The notes beneath the pieces are model-generated. The model worked only from the letters and a program-made list of their open reading frames with translations, searched no databases and had not been told where the DNA came from. A DNA stretch of 64,000 bases from Arcobacter aquimarinus (GTDB lineage: Bacteria > Campylobacterota > Campylobacteria > Campylobacterales > Arcobacteraceae): positions 1,612,001-1,676,000 of the forward strand of contig NZ_CP030944.1 in NCBI RefSeq assembly GCF_013177635.1, written 5' to 3'. The position numbers and the translations under genes were made by a program. Position 1 is the stretch's first letter; each line of letters starts with the position of its first letter. Below, piece by piece: positions 35,705 to 44,875 of the stretch.

Positions 35705-37810
35705 ATGAGTAATATAAATTTAGAAATCAAACAAAATATAGCAACATTAACTTTTGATTTAAAAGATGAAAAAATAAATAAATTATCTTTTGAAATTTTA
35801 AAAGAATTCGATGAAAAATTAAATCAAATAAAAGAAGACTCTTCAATAAAAGCCTTAGTAATAGATAGTGCAAAAAAAGATATTTTTATAGCAGGGGCAG
35901 ATATTAAAGAGATTGAAAAACTAAAAGATGAAAAAGAAGTTTATGACTCTTTAATAGAAGTACATGAGATATTTAATAAACTTGAAAACTTACAAATTCC
36001 AACAATAGCATATATAAATGGTGCTTGTATGGGAGGAGGACTTGAACTTGCCCTTGCTTGTAAATATAGAGTTTGTTCAACTAATCCAAAAACAAAAATA
36101 GCTTTTCCAGAGATTAAACTGGGAATTTTCCCAGGATTTGCAGGAACTATTAGAGCTCCAAAAGTAGTAGGGTTAGTAAATGCTTTAGACTTAATTCTAA
36201 GTGGCAAAACAATTGATGCAAAAAAAGCTTATAAAATAAAACTTGCTGATATGATTTTTGATAATGCACAAAAAGAGTTTATGCTTGATGATTTTATAAA
36301 AAAAGCTATTTATGGAACAGTAAAAAATAGAATTACTTTTAATCCTTTGAATTATGCTCCATTAAATGAAATTGTTTTCAAAAAAGCGCTTAAAAATTTA
36401 GAATCAAAAGTACATAAAGATTTCAAAGCCCCTTATGTTGCCCTTGATGTAATAAAAGCAACTTTGCATAAAGAGTTAGAAGATGCAATAAAAATTGAAG
36501 CAAAAGAGTTTTCAAAATTGGCCGTTACAAAAGAGTCAAAAAATATGATAAAACTATTTTTCTTATTTGAAAAATTAAACAAAAACTATGAAAAGAGTTC
36601 AAATCCTATCTCAAATGCAGTTGTTCTTGGAAATGGAGTTATGGGAAAAGGAATTATTTATCTATTCTCAAAATATTTAAAAGATGTAAGAATCAAACTA
36701 AGAGATTTAAGCCAAGCCCATGAGATTTTAAAAGATGTAGCAAAAATTTATGATTACTCGATAAAATCAAAAAGTATGACAAAAAATCAACTGGATTTTA
36801 AACTAAATAAAATCTCTTATACAGATAAATTTATAGGTTTTAAAAATTTTGATTTTGTTATTGAAGCAATTATTGAAGATGAAAAAACAAAAAAAGCAAC
36901 TTATAAAGAACTTGAAAATGTTATAGGTGAAAATACAATAATTGCCACAAATACTTCATCAATTTCAATAGAAAAATTATCAGATGAAATAAAAAATAAA
37001 GAAAACTTCTTAGGAGTTCACTTTTTTAATCCTGTAAATTTAATGCCACTTGTTGAAATAATACCAACAAAACATACTTCAAAACAAAGTATAAATAAAG
37101 TTTGTGAAATGCTTATAAACTCTGGGAAAACTCCTATTATAGTAGGTGATTGTGCTGGTTTTATAGTAAATAGAATCTTACTTCCATATTTAAATGAAGC
37201 AGCTTTTATACTAGAACAAGGTTCAAAAATTGAAAGAATTGATTCAATTATAAAAGATTTTGGAATGCCAATGGGTCCATTTACACTTGCTGATACTGTT
37301 GGAATTGATATAGGATATAAAGTTGCTAATATTTTAAATGAAGCCTATGGAGATAGAATGCCAATAGCTTCAATCATAGAAAAAATGTATGAAAAAAACC
37401 TTTTAGGAGTAAAAACTAAAGAAGGATTTTATGAATACACAGGACGTGATAAATATCCAAATTCACATGTTACGTCTATGCTAGAAAACAATGGTAAGAT
37501 TTTTAACGATGAAGAGATTCTTGAAAGATGCCTTTATATTATGATAAATGAAGCTAGTAGATGCTTAGAAGAAAACATCGTGACAGAAGCTTCAGTTATT
37601 GATTTTGCAATGATTACAGGAACTGGTTTCCCTGCATATAAGGGGGGATTATTAAGTTATGCAAATGAAATTGGATTAAAAAATATCTTAGAATCTTTAA
37701 GAAAATTCGAAAAAGAGTATGGAGAAAGATTTAAACCTTCAAATCTTTTAGTTAAATTAGTTGAAGAGTATGAAGATTTTGAAACAGGAGAGAGTTTATG
37801 GAAGCATTAG
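35705..37810 (+). CDS. Enoyl-CoA hydratase / 3-hydroxyacyl-CoA dehydrogenase (FadB/FadJ type)
   Basis: The 701-residue bifunctional protein carries out the hydration and NAD-linked oxidation steps of beta-oxidation. The N-terminal crotonase domain (1-about 200) has [23 protein letters not shown] and [15 protein letters not shown] with both catalytic Glu. The dehydrogenase part starts with the NAD motif [11 protein letters not shown] (about 309) and has [14 protein letters not shown] with the catalytic His and GFIVNRIL. A second 3HCDH_C domain follows. Partner of the thiolase upstream. The last 13 bases overlap the next gene. Confidence 0.95.
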   Translation: MSNINLEIKQNIATLTFDLKDEKINKLSFEILKEFDEKLNQIKEDSSIKALVIDSAKKDIFIAGADIKEIEKLKDEKEVYDSLIEVHEIFNKLENLQIPTIAYINGACMGGGLELALACKYRVCSTNPKTKIAFPEIKLGIFPGFAGTIRAPKVVGLVNALDLILSGKTIDAKKAYKIKLADMIFDNAQKEFMLDDFIKKAIYGTVKNRITFNPLNYAPLNEIVFKKALKNLESKVHKDFKAPYVALDVIKATLHKELEDAIKIEAKEFSKLAVTKESKNMIKLFFLFEKLNKNYEKSSNPISNAVVLGNGVMGKGIIYLFSKYLKDVRIKLRDLSQAHEILKDVAKIYDYSIKSKSMTKNQLDFKLNKISYTDKFIGFKNFDFVIEAIIEDEKTKKATYKELENVIGENTIIATNTSSISIEKLSDEIKNKENFLGVHFFNPVNLMPLVEIIPTKHTSKQSINKVCEMLINSGKTPIIVGDCAGFIVNRILLPYLNEAAFILEQGSKIERIDSIIKDFGMPMGPFTLADTVGIDIGYKVANILNEAYGDRMPIASIIEKMYEKNLLGVKTKEGFYEYTGRDKYPNSHVTSMLENNGKIFNDEEILERCLYIMINEASRCLEENIVTEASVIDFAMITGTGFPAYKGGLLSYANEIGLKNILESLRKFEKEYGERFKPSNLLVKLVEEYEDFETGESLWKH

Positions 37811-40158
37811 TTTTATTATTAATCATTTTGGGTTTTGGATTTTTTTCCTTTCCACTCTACAGTTATTTTATAGCTGTTGGAGTTTATAGTGTTATATTTT
37901 TTGATGTTGGAGCATTATTTTGGACTATTTTTGCTATTTTAGCTGTTGTTTTTTTGTTACCATCATTTAGAATAAAACTAATAAGTTCTAAACTTGTGAA
38001 TTTTATAAATAAAAATGGACTATTACCAAAAATATCACAAACAGAACAAGCTGCACTTCAAGCTGGAACAAATTGGGTTGAAGCTGATTTTTTTAAAGCA
38101 GAAGTAAATTTCAAAGCTATAAATGCACAAAAAGTTACAACTTTAACACAAGAAGAACAAAACTTTTTGGACAATGAAGTAAATGAACTTTGTAATATGA
38201 CAAGTGATTGGGAGATTTTTCAAAATAGAGATTTAAGCCCACAAGTTTGGCAATTTATAAAAGAGAAAAAATTCTTTGGAATGATTATTCCAAAAGAGTA
38301 TGAAGGACTTGGATTTTCTGCCACTGCTCACTCTAAAGTAATAGAAAAATTAGTTTCAAGATCACAAGTTTTAGCTATTACTATTATGGTGCCAAATTCA
38401 CTTGGACCAGCTGAGTTAATACTAAAACATGGAACAATAAATCAAAAAGAAAAATATCTAAAAGATTTAGCAAATGGAAAACTTGTACCTTGTTTTGGTT
38501 TAACAGAACCAAATGCCGGAAGTGATGCTACTTCTATTACTTCAAATGGTGTGATTTTTAAAGATGAAAATGGTGAAATAAAAATCAGATTAAACTTTGA
38601 AAAAAGATATATAACTTTAGGAAATGTAGCAACTTTAATTGGTCTTGCTTTTGTTTTAAAAGACCCTGAACATTTACTTGGAGATAAAGAAGATTTAGGT
38701 ATTACTTTTGCTGTTTTTGATTCAAAATTAGAAGGTATTGATAACTCAAAAAGACATGACCCACTTGGAATTCCTTTTGTAAACTCTCCACTTTATGGAA
38801 AAGATGTGATTATTGATATGGAAAATATCATAGGTGAAACTTCTGGTATTGGAAAAGGTTGGCAAATGCTTGTTGAATCTTTATCTATAGGACGTGGAAT
38901 TTCGTTGCCAAGTGTTAGTCTTGGTGGAAGTAAATTAGCTTTAAATGTTGTAGCTTCATACTCTCAACTTAGAGAACAATTTGGACTTAGTATCAATCAT
39001 TTTGAAGGGGTAGAAGAAAAAATTGCAAAAATTGCAGCCTTTACGTATATGTTAAATGCTTCAAGAAACTACACTTTAGATGCTATTGATGATGGGGTAA
39101 AACCAGGTGTTATAAACTCAATTATGAAATATCATGCAACTGAAAAATTCAGAACTGTTATAAATGACTCAATGGATGTTTTAGGAGGAAGTGCGATTAT
39201 TAGAGGAGAAAACAACCTTTTAGCTCATGCTTATTTTGCTTTACCTATTTCAATAACAGTTGAAGGTGCAAATATCTTAACAAGAAATTTAATGCAATTT
39301 GGTCAAGGGTTAATCAAATCTCATCCATATATTTATAAACAAATAGAAGCTTTGAACAGCAATAACGTAAAAGCTTTTGATAAAGTATTTTTCTCTCATA
39401 TAGGCTTAGTATATAGTGCGTTTTGCAAATCATTGATATATTATGTAACAAGAGGAAATATCTCTTGTCAAAAAGGAGAATTTCAAAGATATAAACAAAA
39501 ACTCTCTTGGGTTAGTGCTGAATTTACACTTTTGACAAATATTGCTTTAGGAATTTTAGGACCATCTTTGAAAAAAAGAGAAAATATAAGTGCTAGATTT
39601 GGAGATATTTTATCAAACTGTTATTTGATAACTGCAACTTTAAGAGAATTTGAAAATAATCCAAATGAAGAAGATGAACTTTTAGTTGATTACATTTGTA
39701 ACTATTGTTTTAACGAAATTCAAATAGCAAGAGAAGAGATAATCACAAATATTGGTTATTTAGATTATTTACTTCCTATTGTAAAAATAAATCCATTTTC
39801 AATAAAAGCAAAAGATAAATTAAATGCAAAGATAGTAAAAAATCTATCAAATCAAGATTATTTACAAAAATTAACTTCATCTTTGTTTATCTCAAAAGAT
39901 GAAAATGATAGATTAGCAAAACTGCAACTTGCTGTAAAATTAAATAAAGAGTGTGAAAATTCATTTAAAATTTTAAAAGATGCAATTAAAAATGAAACTA
40001 TTAAAAAAGATAGTCCAGAGAATATGACTAAAGAGCTTTTAGAAAAAAATCTTTTATCAAAAGAAGAGATAGAAAAAATGCTTGAAGCTCATGCTTTAAA
40101 ACAAGAAATAATCAGTGTTGATTCATTTGATGCAAAGGAATATAAGGCTTTAAGATGA
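37798..40158 (+). CDS. fadE: Acyl-CoA dehydrogenase FadE
   Basis: Catalyses the first, FAD-dependent step of beta-oxidation. The 786-residue protein has an N-terminal membrane region (two helices within 1-60), the acyl-CoA dehydrogenase core with MIIPKEYEGLGF, GLTEPNAGSDA and LGGSAIIRGENN, and a FadE-specific C-terminal domain (DUF1974-like, after about residue 500). Size and membrane segment match E. coli FadE. Start ATG has GGAGAG inside the preceding gene. It overlaps the following gene by 4 bases. Confidence 0.93.
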   Translation: MEALVLLLIILGFGFFSFPLYSYFIAVGVYSVIFFDVGALFWTIFAILAVVFLLPSFRIKLISSKLVNFINKNGLLPKISQTEQAALQAGTNWVEADFFKAEVNFKAINAQKVTTLTQEEQNFLDNEVNELCNMTSDWEIFQNRDLSPQVWQFIKEKKFFGMIIPKEYEGLGFSATAHSKVIEKLVSRSQVLAITIMVPNSLGPAELILKHGTINQKEKYLKDLANGKLVPCFGLTEPNAGSDATSITSNGVIFKDENGEIKIRLNFEKRYITLGNVATLIGLAFVLKDPEHLLGDKEDLGITFAVFDSKLEGIDNSKRHDPLGIPFVNSPLYGKDVIIDMENIIGETSGIGKGWQMLVESLSIGRGISLPSVSLGGSKLALNVVASYSQLREQFGLSINHFEGVEEKIAKIAAFTYMLNASRNYTLDAIDDGVKPGVINSIMKYHATEKFRTVINDSMDVLGGSAIIRGENNLLAHAYFALPISITVEGANILTRNLMQFGQGLIKSHPYIYKQIEALNSNNVKAFDKVFFSHIGLVYSAFCKSLIYYVTRGNISCQKGEFQRYKQKLSWVSAEFTLLTNIALGILGPSLKKRENISARFGDILSNCYLITATLREFENNPNEEDELLVDYICNYCFNEIQIAREEIITNIGYLDYLLPIVKINPFSIKAKDKLNAKIVKNLSNQDYLQKLTSSLFISKDENDRLAKLQLAVKLNKECENSFKILKDAIKNETIKKDSPENMTKELLEKNLLSKEEIEKMLEAHALKQEIISVDSFDAKEYKALR

Positions 40159-42278
40159 TAGATAAAAATGATTTGTTAATAAATACAAATGGTTATGTTT
40201 TAAGTTTACTTCAAAAAATTTTAGATGCAAATATTGAAGTAATTGGAGTTGAAAATATCCCAAAAGAGAATCCAAAAATGTTTGTTGCAAATCATTTTAC
40301 AAGAACAGAAGCAATGCTTGTTCCTTATACTTTGTATAATCTTACAAATAAAAAAGTAGGAGTTATCGCCGATGATTCTTTATTTAAAACTTTTTTTGGG
40401 AATTTTTTAGAAAATTTAGGAGCTTTAAAAAAAAGTGCAAAAAACAGAAATGAACATATAATCGGTGATTTAATAACTTCTTGTAAAGATTGGATGATTT
40501 TTCCAGAAGGAATGATGGTAAAAGCAAAAGATATTTCAAAAATTGATAAAAACTTTTGTGTAAAAATTGATGGAACTTGCCAAAGAGTCTATACAGGAGC
40601 TGCTGTTTTTGCCCTGACTTCTCAAATTTTTAGACAAAAATATTTTGATAAAACTCTAGAAGATTATGAAGATTTTAGCAAAAAATATTTTATAAATAAA
40701 TGTAGTGATATAAATGGTCATGAAACTATGATTGTACCTATAAATATCTCTTATTCACGTCTTAGAAATGGAAAAAATTTTTTAGTTGATATGGCTAGTA
40801 AGCTTTTTGATGAAATAGGAGAAAATTTTAAAGAAGAGTTAGAAATAGAGAGTAATATTATTTTGAACTCTAAAATAACTATTAGAATTTTGGAACCTAT
40901 TTCTACAAAAAAACTTTTAGAAAACTTTTATGAAAAAAATCTATCAAATGAAAAAATTATAAATAATCTTCGATATGAAGTTACTCTTAACTTTATGAAT
41001 AAAATCTATGAATCATTAAGCATAAATTTTGATCATATCTTTGTTTTAATTTTATTTTTATATCCAAAAAAAGAGATAGAAATAGAATATTTTAAAAGAT
41101 TAATTTATATTATTATTTTTAAAATAAAAGAGAAAAATATCTTTTGTGATGAAGATATAAACAAAGATTTAATCTACTTAATCTCTTATGAAAAATATAA
41201 AAATTTTAATGAGATACTTCAAATAGCTATAAATGACAATATTTTGACAACAGATGAAATAAACTGCCATAAATACAAAATAAACAAGGAAAACCTTTTA
41301 AATAGTTTTAACCATCATACAATCAGATTAAAAAATATATTAAGAGTGATTTTAAATGAAGTTTTAATACAAGAAGAAATTGTAAATATAGTAAAAAATC
41401 TAGTTTCAAATAACGAAGAGTTAAATACTAAAATTCTACTAGAAATTTTAAAATATGAGGAAGATATTGAATTTGAAAATAGTTATAAAAAATTTGAAAA
41501 CCATAAAGAAATAAAAGATATAGAAATAGGTAAGCATAAATATTTTGAAAATAAAAACTCTAATAGTTGTGTTATAGCTATTCATGGTTTTTCCTCTGCT
41601 CCAAAAGAGATGGAAAAACTAGCTATATTTTTAAATAAAAATGGTTTCAATGTTCAAACTCCAAGATTAGATGGACATGGAACTGTATGTGAAGATTTAA
41701 AAAATAAAATTTGGCAAGATTGGTATAAATCAGTTTCAAGGTCTATAATCATTGCTTCTTTACAATATAAAAAAGTTTTTATTATTGGCTTTTCAACAGG
41801 AGGATTATTAGCGCTTTTAAGTACTAAAAAACAATATAAAGAGTTTGTAAGTTTGATTTGTATAAACGCTGCACTTCATCTAAATGATATGAGAATGAAA
41901 ACCCTACTTCCTGCAATAACTTTTTGGAATGATGTAGTTAAATATTTTTCTGAAGAAAAATATACAAAAGAATATGTTGATAATTTTCCAGAAAATCCTC
42001 AAATAAACTATCATAAGCATTATATTGATTCTATTGAACAACTAAGTTTATTGATGAGCAAAACAAAAAAAATTCTTCCAAAAATAAAAAAACCAATACT
42101 AATAATACAATCAAAAGATGACCCTGTTGTAAATCCAAGTTCTGCTCACGAAATTTTTGAAAGAATTAGTTCAAGATATAAAACACTAAAAATTATAGAT
42201 TCAAAAAAACATGTAATAGTCACAGAAGACAATGAAGAATTATTTTATTTAATTTTAAATTTTATAAAATCTGAATGA
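40155..42278 (+). CDS. Fusion of a PlsC-type acyltransferase and an alpha/beta-hydrolase
   Basis: The 707-residue protein joins two enzymes. The N-terminal part (about 1-260) is a PlsC/LPLAT acyltransferase with NHFTRTE (His47 region; NHx4D-type motif with Glu for Asp) and FPEGMM. A middle region (about 260-460) is poorly characterised. The C-terminal part (about 470-707) is a lipase/esterase-like hydrolase with HGFSS oxyanion sequence, nucleophile motif GFSTG (Ser near 547), Asp in SKDDPV (about 655) and His in KKHV (about 685). It is the last gene of the fatty acid operon and probably remodels or hydrolyses acyl lipids to feed FadD. Confidence 0.85.
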   Translation: MIDKNDLLINTNGYVLSLLQKILDANIEVIGVENIPKENPKMFVANHFTRTEAMLVPYTLYNLTNKKVGVIADDSLFKTFFGNFLENLGALKKSAKNRNEHIIGDLITSCKDWMIFPEGMMVKAKDISKIDKNFCVKIDGTCQRVYTGAAVFALTSQIFRQKYFDKTLEDYEDFSKKYFINKCSDINGHETMIVPINISYSRLRNGKNFLVDMASKLFDEIGENFKEELEIESNIILNSKITIRILEPISTKKLLENFYEKNLSNEKIINNLRYEVTLNFMNKIYESLSINFDHIFVLILFLYPKKEIEIEYFKRLIYIIIFKIKEKNIFCDEDINKDLIYLISYEKYKNFNEILQIAINDNILTTDEINCHKYKINKENLLNSFNHHTIRLKNILRVILNEVLIQEEIVNIVKNLVSNNEELNTKILLEILKYEEDIEFENSYKKFENHKEIKDIEIGKHKYFENKNSNSCVIAIHGFSSAPKEMEKLAIFLNKNGFNVQTPRLDGHGTVCEDLKNKIWQDWYKSVSRSIIIASLQYKKVFIIGFSTGGLLALLSTKKQYKEFVSLICINAALHLNDMRMKTLLPAITFWNDVVKYFSEEKYTKEYVDNFPENPQINYHKHYIDSIEQLSLLMSKTKKILPKIKKPILIIQSKDDPVVNPSSAHEIFERISSRYKTLKIIDSKKHVIVTEDNEELFYLILNFIKSE

Positions 42279-42339
42279 CAAACTTTGTTATAATGAAAAA
42301 TATTATAAAATTAATTCATAACAATGAAAAGGATTTAAA

Positions 42340-43098
42340 ATGAAACTTTTAAGAAGTTTATTATTTGTCAATTTAACATTAATTGTAATTGCTGGATGTA
42401 CACATAAAACACCTTATACAAATAGATCTCAAATGATTTTTGTATCACAAAAAGAAGAATTAGCACTAGGTGAAGAGTCATATAAACAAACTTTATCTGA
42501 ATCAAAAGTTATTGTTGGAACAAAAGATGCTAATAGAATTAAAAATATTGGTTCAAAAATAGCAAAAGTTGCAAATAGAAATGATTTCAACTGGGAATTT
42601 AATCTTGTTCAAAATGATGAAATGAATGCTTTTTGTTTACCAGGAGGAAAAGTTGTAGTTTATACGGGAATTCTAAAAGCAGCACATAATGATGACCAAT
42701 TAGCTACTGTAATTTCACATGAAATTGCCCATGCTCTTGCACGTCATGGAGCAGAAAGAATGAGTGCATCAATGGTTCAGCAAGGTTTACAAGTTGTAGG
42801 AAATTTAGCTATAGGAGCAGCAGCCCCTCAATATCAAAATCTTTTTAATCAAACGTATGGAATTGGTTCTCAAGTTGGAGTAATGCTTCCTTATGGAAGA
42901 ATGCAAGAAACAGAAGCTGATGAAATTGGTATTTATTTGATGTACAAAGCTGGATACAATGTAAATGAAGCATTAAAATTTTGGGAAAATATGAGTGAAG
43001 GTAAAAAAGAAGGAAGTGATTTTTTCTCAACTCATCCAAGCTCAACTAATAGAATAAATGATATCCAAAAAGTTATTGTAAAACTACCAAAATCTTAA
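42340..43098 (+). CDS. M48-family periplasmic metalloprotease lipoprotein
   Basis: The 252-residue protein has a lipoprotein signal (lipobox IAGC, Cys at about residue 20) and an M48 peptidase domain with the zinc motif HEIAHALARH near residue 127 and the third ligand Glu in QETEADEIG. Such proteins (LoiP/YcaL-like) degrade misfolded outer-membrane proteins. It is a single gene with its own AAAGGA site, 61 bp after the fatty acid operon. Confidence 0.92.
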   Translation: MKLLRSLLFVNLTLIVIAGCTHKTPYTNRSQMIFVSQKEELALGEESYKQTLSESKVIVGTKDANRIKNIGSKIAKVANRNDFNWEFNLVQNDEMNAFCLPGGKVVVYTGILKAAHNDDQLATVISHEIAHALARHGAERMSASMVQQGLQVVGNLAIGAAAPQYQNLFNQTYGIGSQVGVMLPYGRMQETEADEIGIYLMYKAGYNVNEALKFWENMSEGKKEGSDFFSTHPSSTNRINDIQKVIVKLPKS

Positions 43099-43123
43099 GA
43101 ATATAGTTTTAAACTATATTCTT
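43097..43123. terminator. Hairpin between the M48 and diguanylate cyclase genes
   Basis: Inverted repeat AAGAATATAGTTT / AAACTATATTCTT between two convergent stops. No long T-run on either side, so it may be a weak terminator or an mRNA-stabilising hairpin. Confidence 0.45.
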
Positions 43124-44352
43124 ATCCCCTTATTTTTGTACATTTTTTCATCTGCAATATTTAATAATGTTTCCATATCTTCTGCATCTTTAGGATAGAT
43201 GCTAACACCTAAACTAAAAGTTAATGGAATTGTTAGATTTTCATTATAAAGTAAAGGTGTTTTTTTTGAAATTTCTTCTATTCTTTTCAGAGTTTTATCT
43301 AAATATTCTTCTGATTCAAACTCTTCAAAAAGAATAACAAATTCATCTCCACCCAACCTTGCGATTGTATCTTCCTCTCTAATAACCTTTGATAATACAT
43401 CTCCAACATGTTTTAAAAGCATATCACCAACATGATGTCCATATTCATCATTTACATTTTTAAATTTATTCAAATCAACAAAACATAAAGCAAAAGATTT
43501 TTTTGTTGCTTTGTTTTTTAAAATAAGTTGTTCTATCTTTTTTGTTAACATCAATCGATTAGGAAGTCCCGTTAAGCTATCATGATTAACAGCATATTCC
43601 AATTCTGATTCTATTTTTTTTAAATGTGTTATATCTTGACAAATAACAATATTTTCTGATTTATTTTTATCTAATCTAATAGGAATAACATCTGCATGAA
43701 AAAAGATATCAATACCTTCTAAATTAACAGCTCTTAAAATATTACTAACTTCACAAAATGATATTTTTATCTCTCTTGAAAAGAAAAATTTTGAAAAATG
43801 TTCCCCGACCATATCAGTTTTTTCTAAACCAAAGAAAATAAGACAAGCCATATTTACATCAGTAATAATACCTTTTACATCAATATGAAAACTAATCAAT
43901 TTTTGATTTATCAAATTAAAGTAAATTTGATTATTTTGTATATTTTGTTTTTCATATTCATATTTTAAATTTTCTTGATTTATATTTTGTATTGTTTTTG
44001 AATAAGTAAGAGAATTTGAAGATTGTCTTGTAAACATAACAATAAAGAGTTTTTCATTATTTTTTGCACTAAATGTTTCAATATTAATATCATAAAAAAT
44101 ATCTTTTTTCAAAAGCATCGGAATATGTAAATATTTCTTTTTATTATTATATAAATCTTCAAGCTTTTCTTCTAAGCCAATAAATTCCCAAAAAAAATCT
44201 CTTATATCTTTATCTAAAGCTAATTCATCTGAAACACTTACAAAATCTTTTAAATTATCTGTAAATTCAACTATTTTAAAATCTTTTTTAAATAATACAC
44301 AAGAGATATTATATTTATTACAAATGATTGGTAAAATAAGACTTTCTATCAT
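43114..44352 (-). CDS. PAS-GGDEF diguanylate cyclase, last gene of the GTPase operon
   Basis: The 412-residue soluble protein has an N-terminal sensor-like domain (1-125), a PAS domain (about 140-245, IKIS, MACLIFFGLE, DITHLKKIE) and a GGDEF domain (about 250-410) with GGDEF preceded by REED, the RxxD inhibitory site. It should synthesise c-di-GMP. Its ATG is 1 base after the GTPase gene, so it is translated as part of that operon and may be an output or input of the GTPase module. Confidence 0.92.
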   Translation of the reverse strand: MIESLILPIICNKYNISCVLFKKDFKIVEFTDNLKDFVSVSDELALDKDIRDFFWEFIGLEEKLEDLYNNKKKYLHIPMLLKKDIFYDINIETFSAKNNEKLFIVMFTRQSSNSLTYSKTIQNINQENLKYEYEKQNIQNNQIYFNLINQKLISFHIDVKGIITDVNMACLIFFGLEKTDMVGEHFSKFFFSREIKISFCEVSNILRAVNLEGIDIFFHADVIPIRLDKNKSENIVICQDITHLKKIESELEYAVNHDSLTGLPNRLMLTKKIEQLILKNKATKKSFALCFVDLNKFKNVNDEYGHHVGDMLLKHVGDVLSKVIREEDTIARLGGDEFVILFEEFESEEYLDKTLKRIEEISKKTPLLYNENLTIPLTFSLGVSIYPKDAEDMETLLNIADEKMYKNKGIRI

Positions 44353-44353
44353 T

Positions 44354-44866
44354 TTATACCAATCTTTTTATAATTTCATTATTTAAAACTTCAAATAACT
44401 CACTAACGCAATTATCATTTTTTGCCGAAGTTTTAAAAAGTGCAATAATATTTGGTGAAAAAGTTTTAAAATTTTCCAAATCAATTTCATCAGTAACCAA
44501 ATCACTTTTATTAAAAGCAATACAAATAGGTAAATTTCCTGCTGTATTTTCACATAATTTTATATGCTCTTTTATAGAATCAATTGTATTTTCTCTTGTT
44601 AAATCAGCAACTATTATAAAACCTTTTGCTCCACTTAAATAATGAGATAATATTGGTTTAAAATCTGTTCTTCCTTCAATATCCCAAATCATCATTGTTG
44701 AATCATAAGTTTTATCATTAATTGAATCACTCAATAACTTTTTAGAAATGGCAACACCTATACTACTCTTATATTCATCACTAAAACTATTATCAACATA
44801 TCTTTTAATTAAACTTGTTTTACCTACGCCAAAGTCACCAACTAAAACAATTTTATAATTAAACAT
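44354..44866 (-). CDS. Ras/Rab-like small GTPase
   Basis: The 170-residue protein is a single small GTPase domain: P-loop GDFGVGKTS (residues 10-18), switch II WDIEGRTDF (DxxG), NKSD (G4) and TSAKN (G5). The catalytic Gln after DxxG in Ras is replaced by Arg, as in some bacterial MglA/Rab-like GTPases, suggesting that hydrolysis depends on a partner. No lipidation motif. It lies between the OmpA/longin-like gene (9 bp upstream) and a diguanylate cyclase (1 bp downstream). Confidence 0.9.
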   Translation of the reverse strand: MFNYKIVLVGDFGVGKTSLIKRYVDNSFSDEYKSSIGVAISKKLLSDSINDKTYDSTMMIWDIEGRTDFKPILSHYLSGAKGFIIVADLTRENTIDSIKEHIKLCENTAGNLPICIAFNKSDLVTDEIDLENFKTFSPNIIALFKTSAKNDNCVSELFEVLNNEIIKRLV

Positions 44867-44875
44867 TATAAACCT

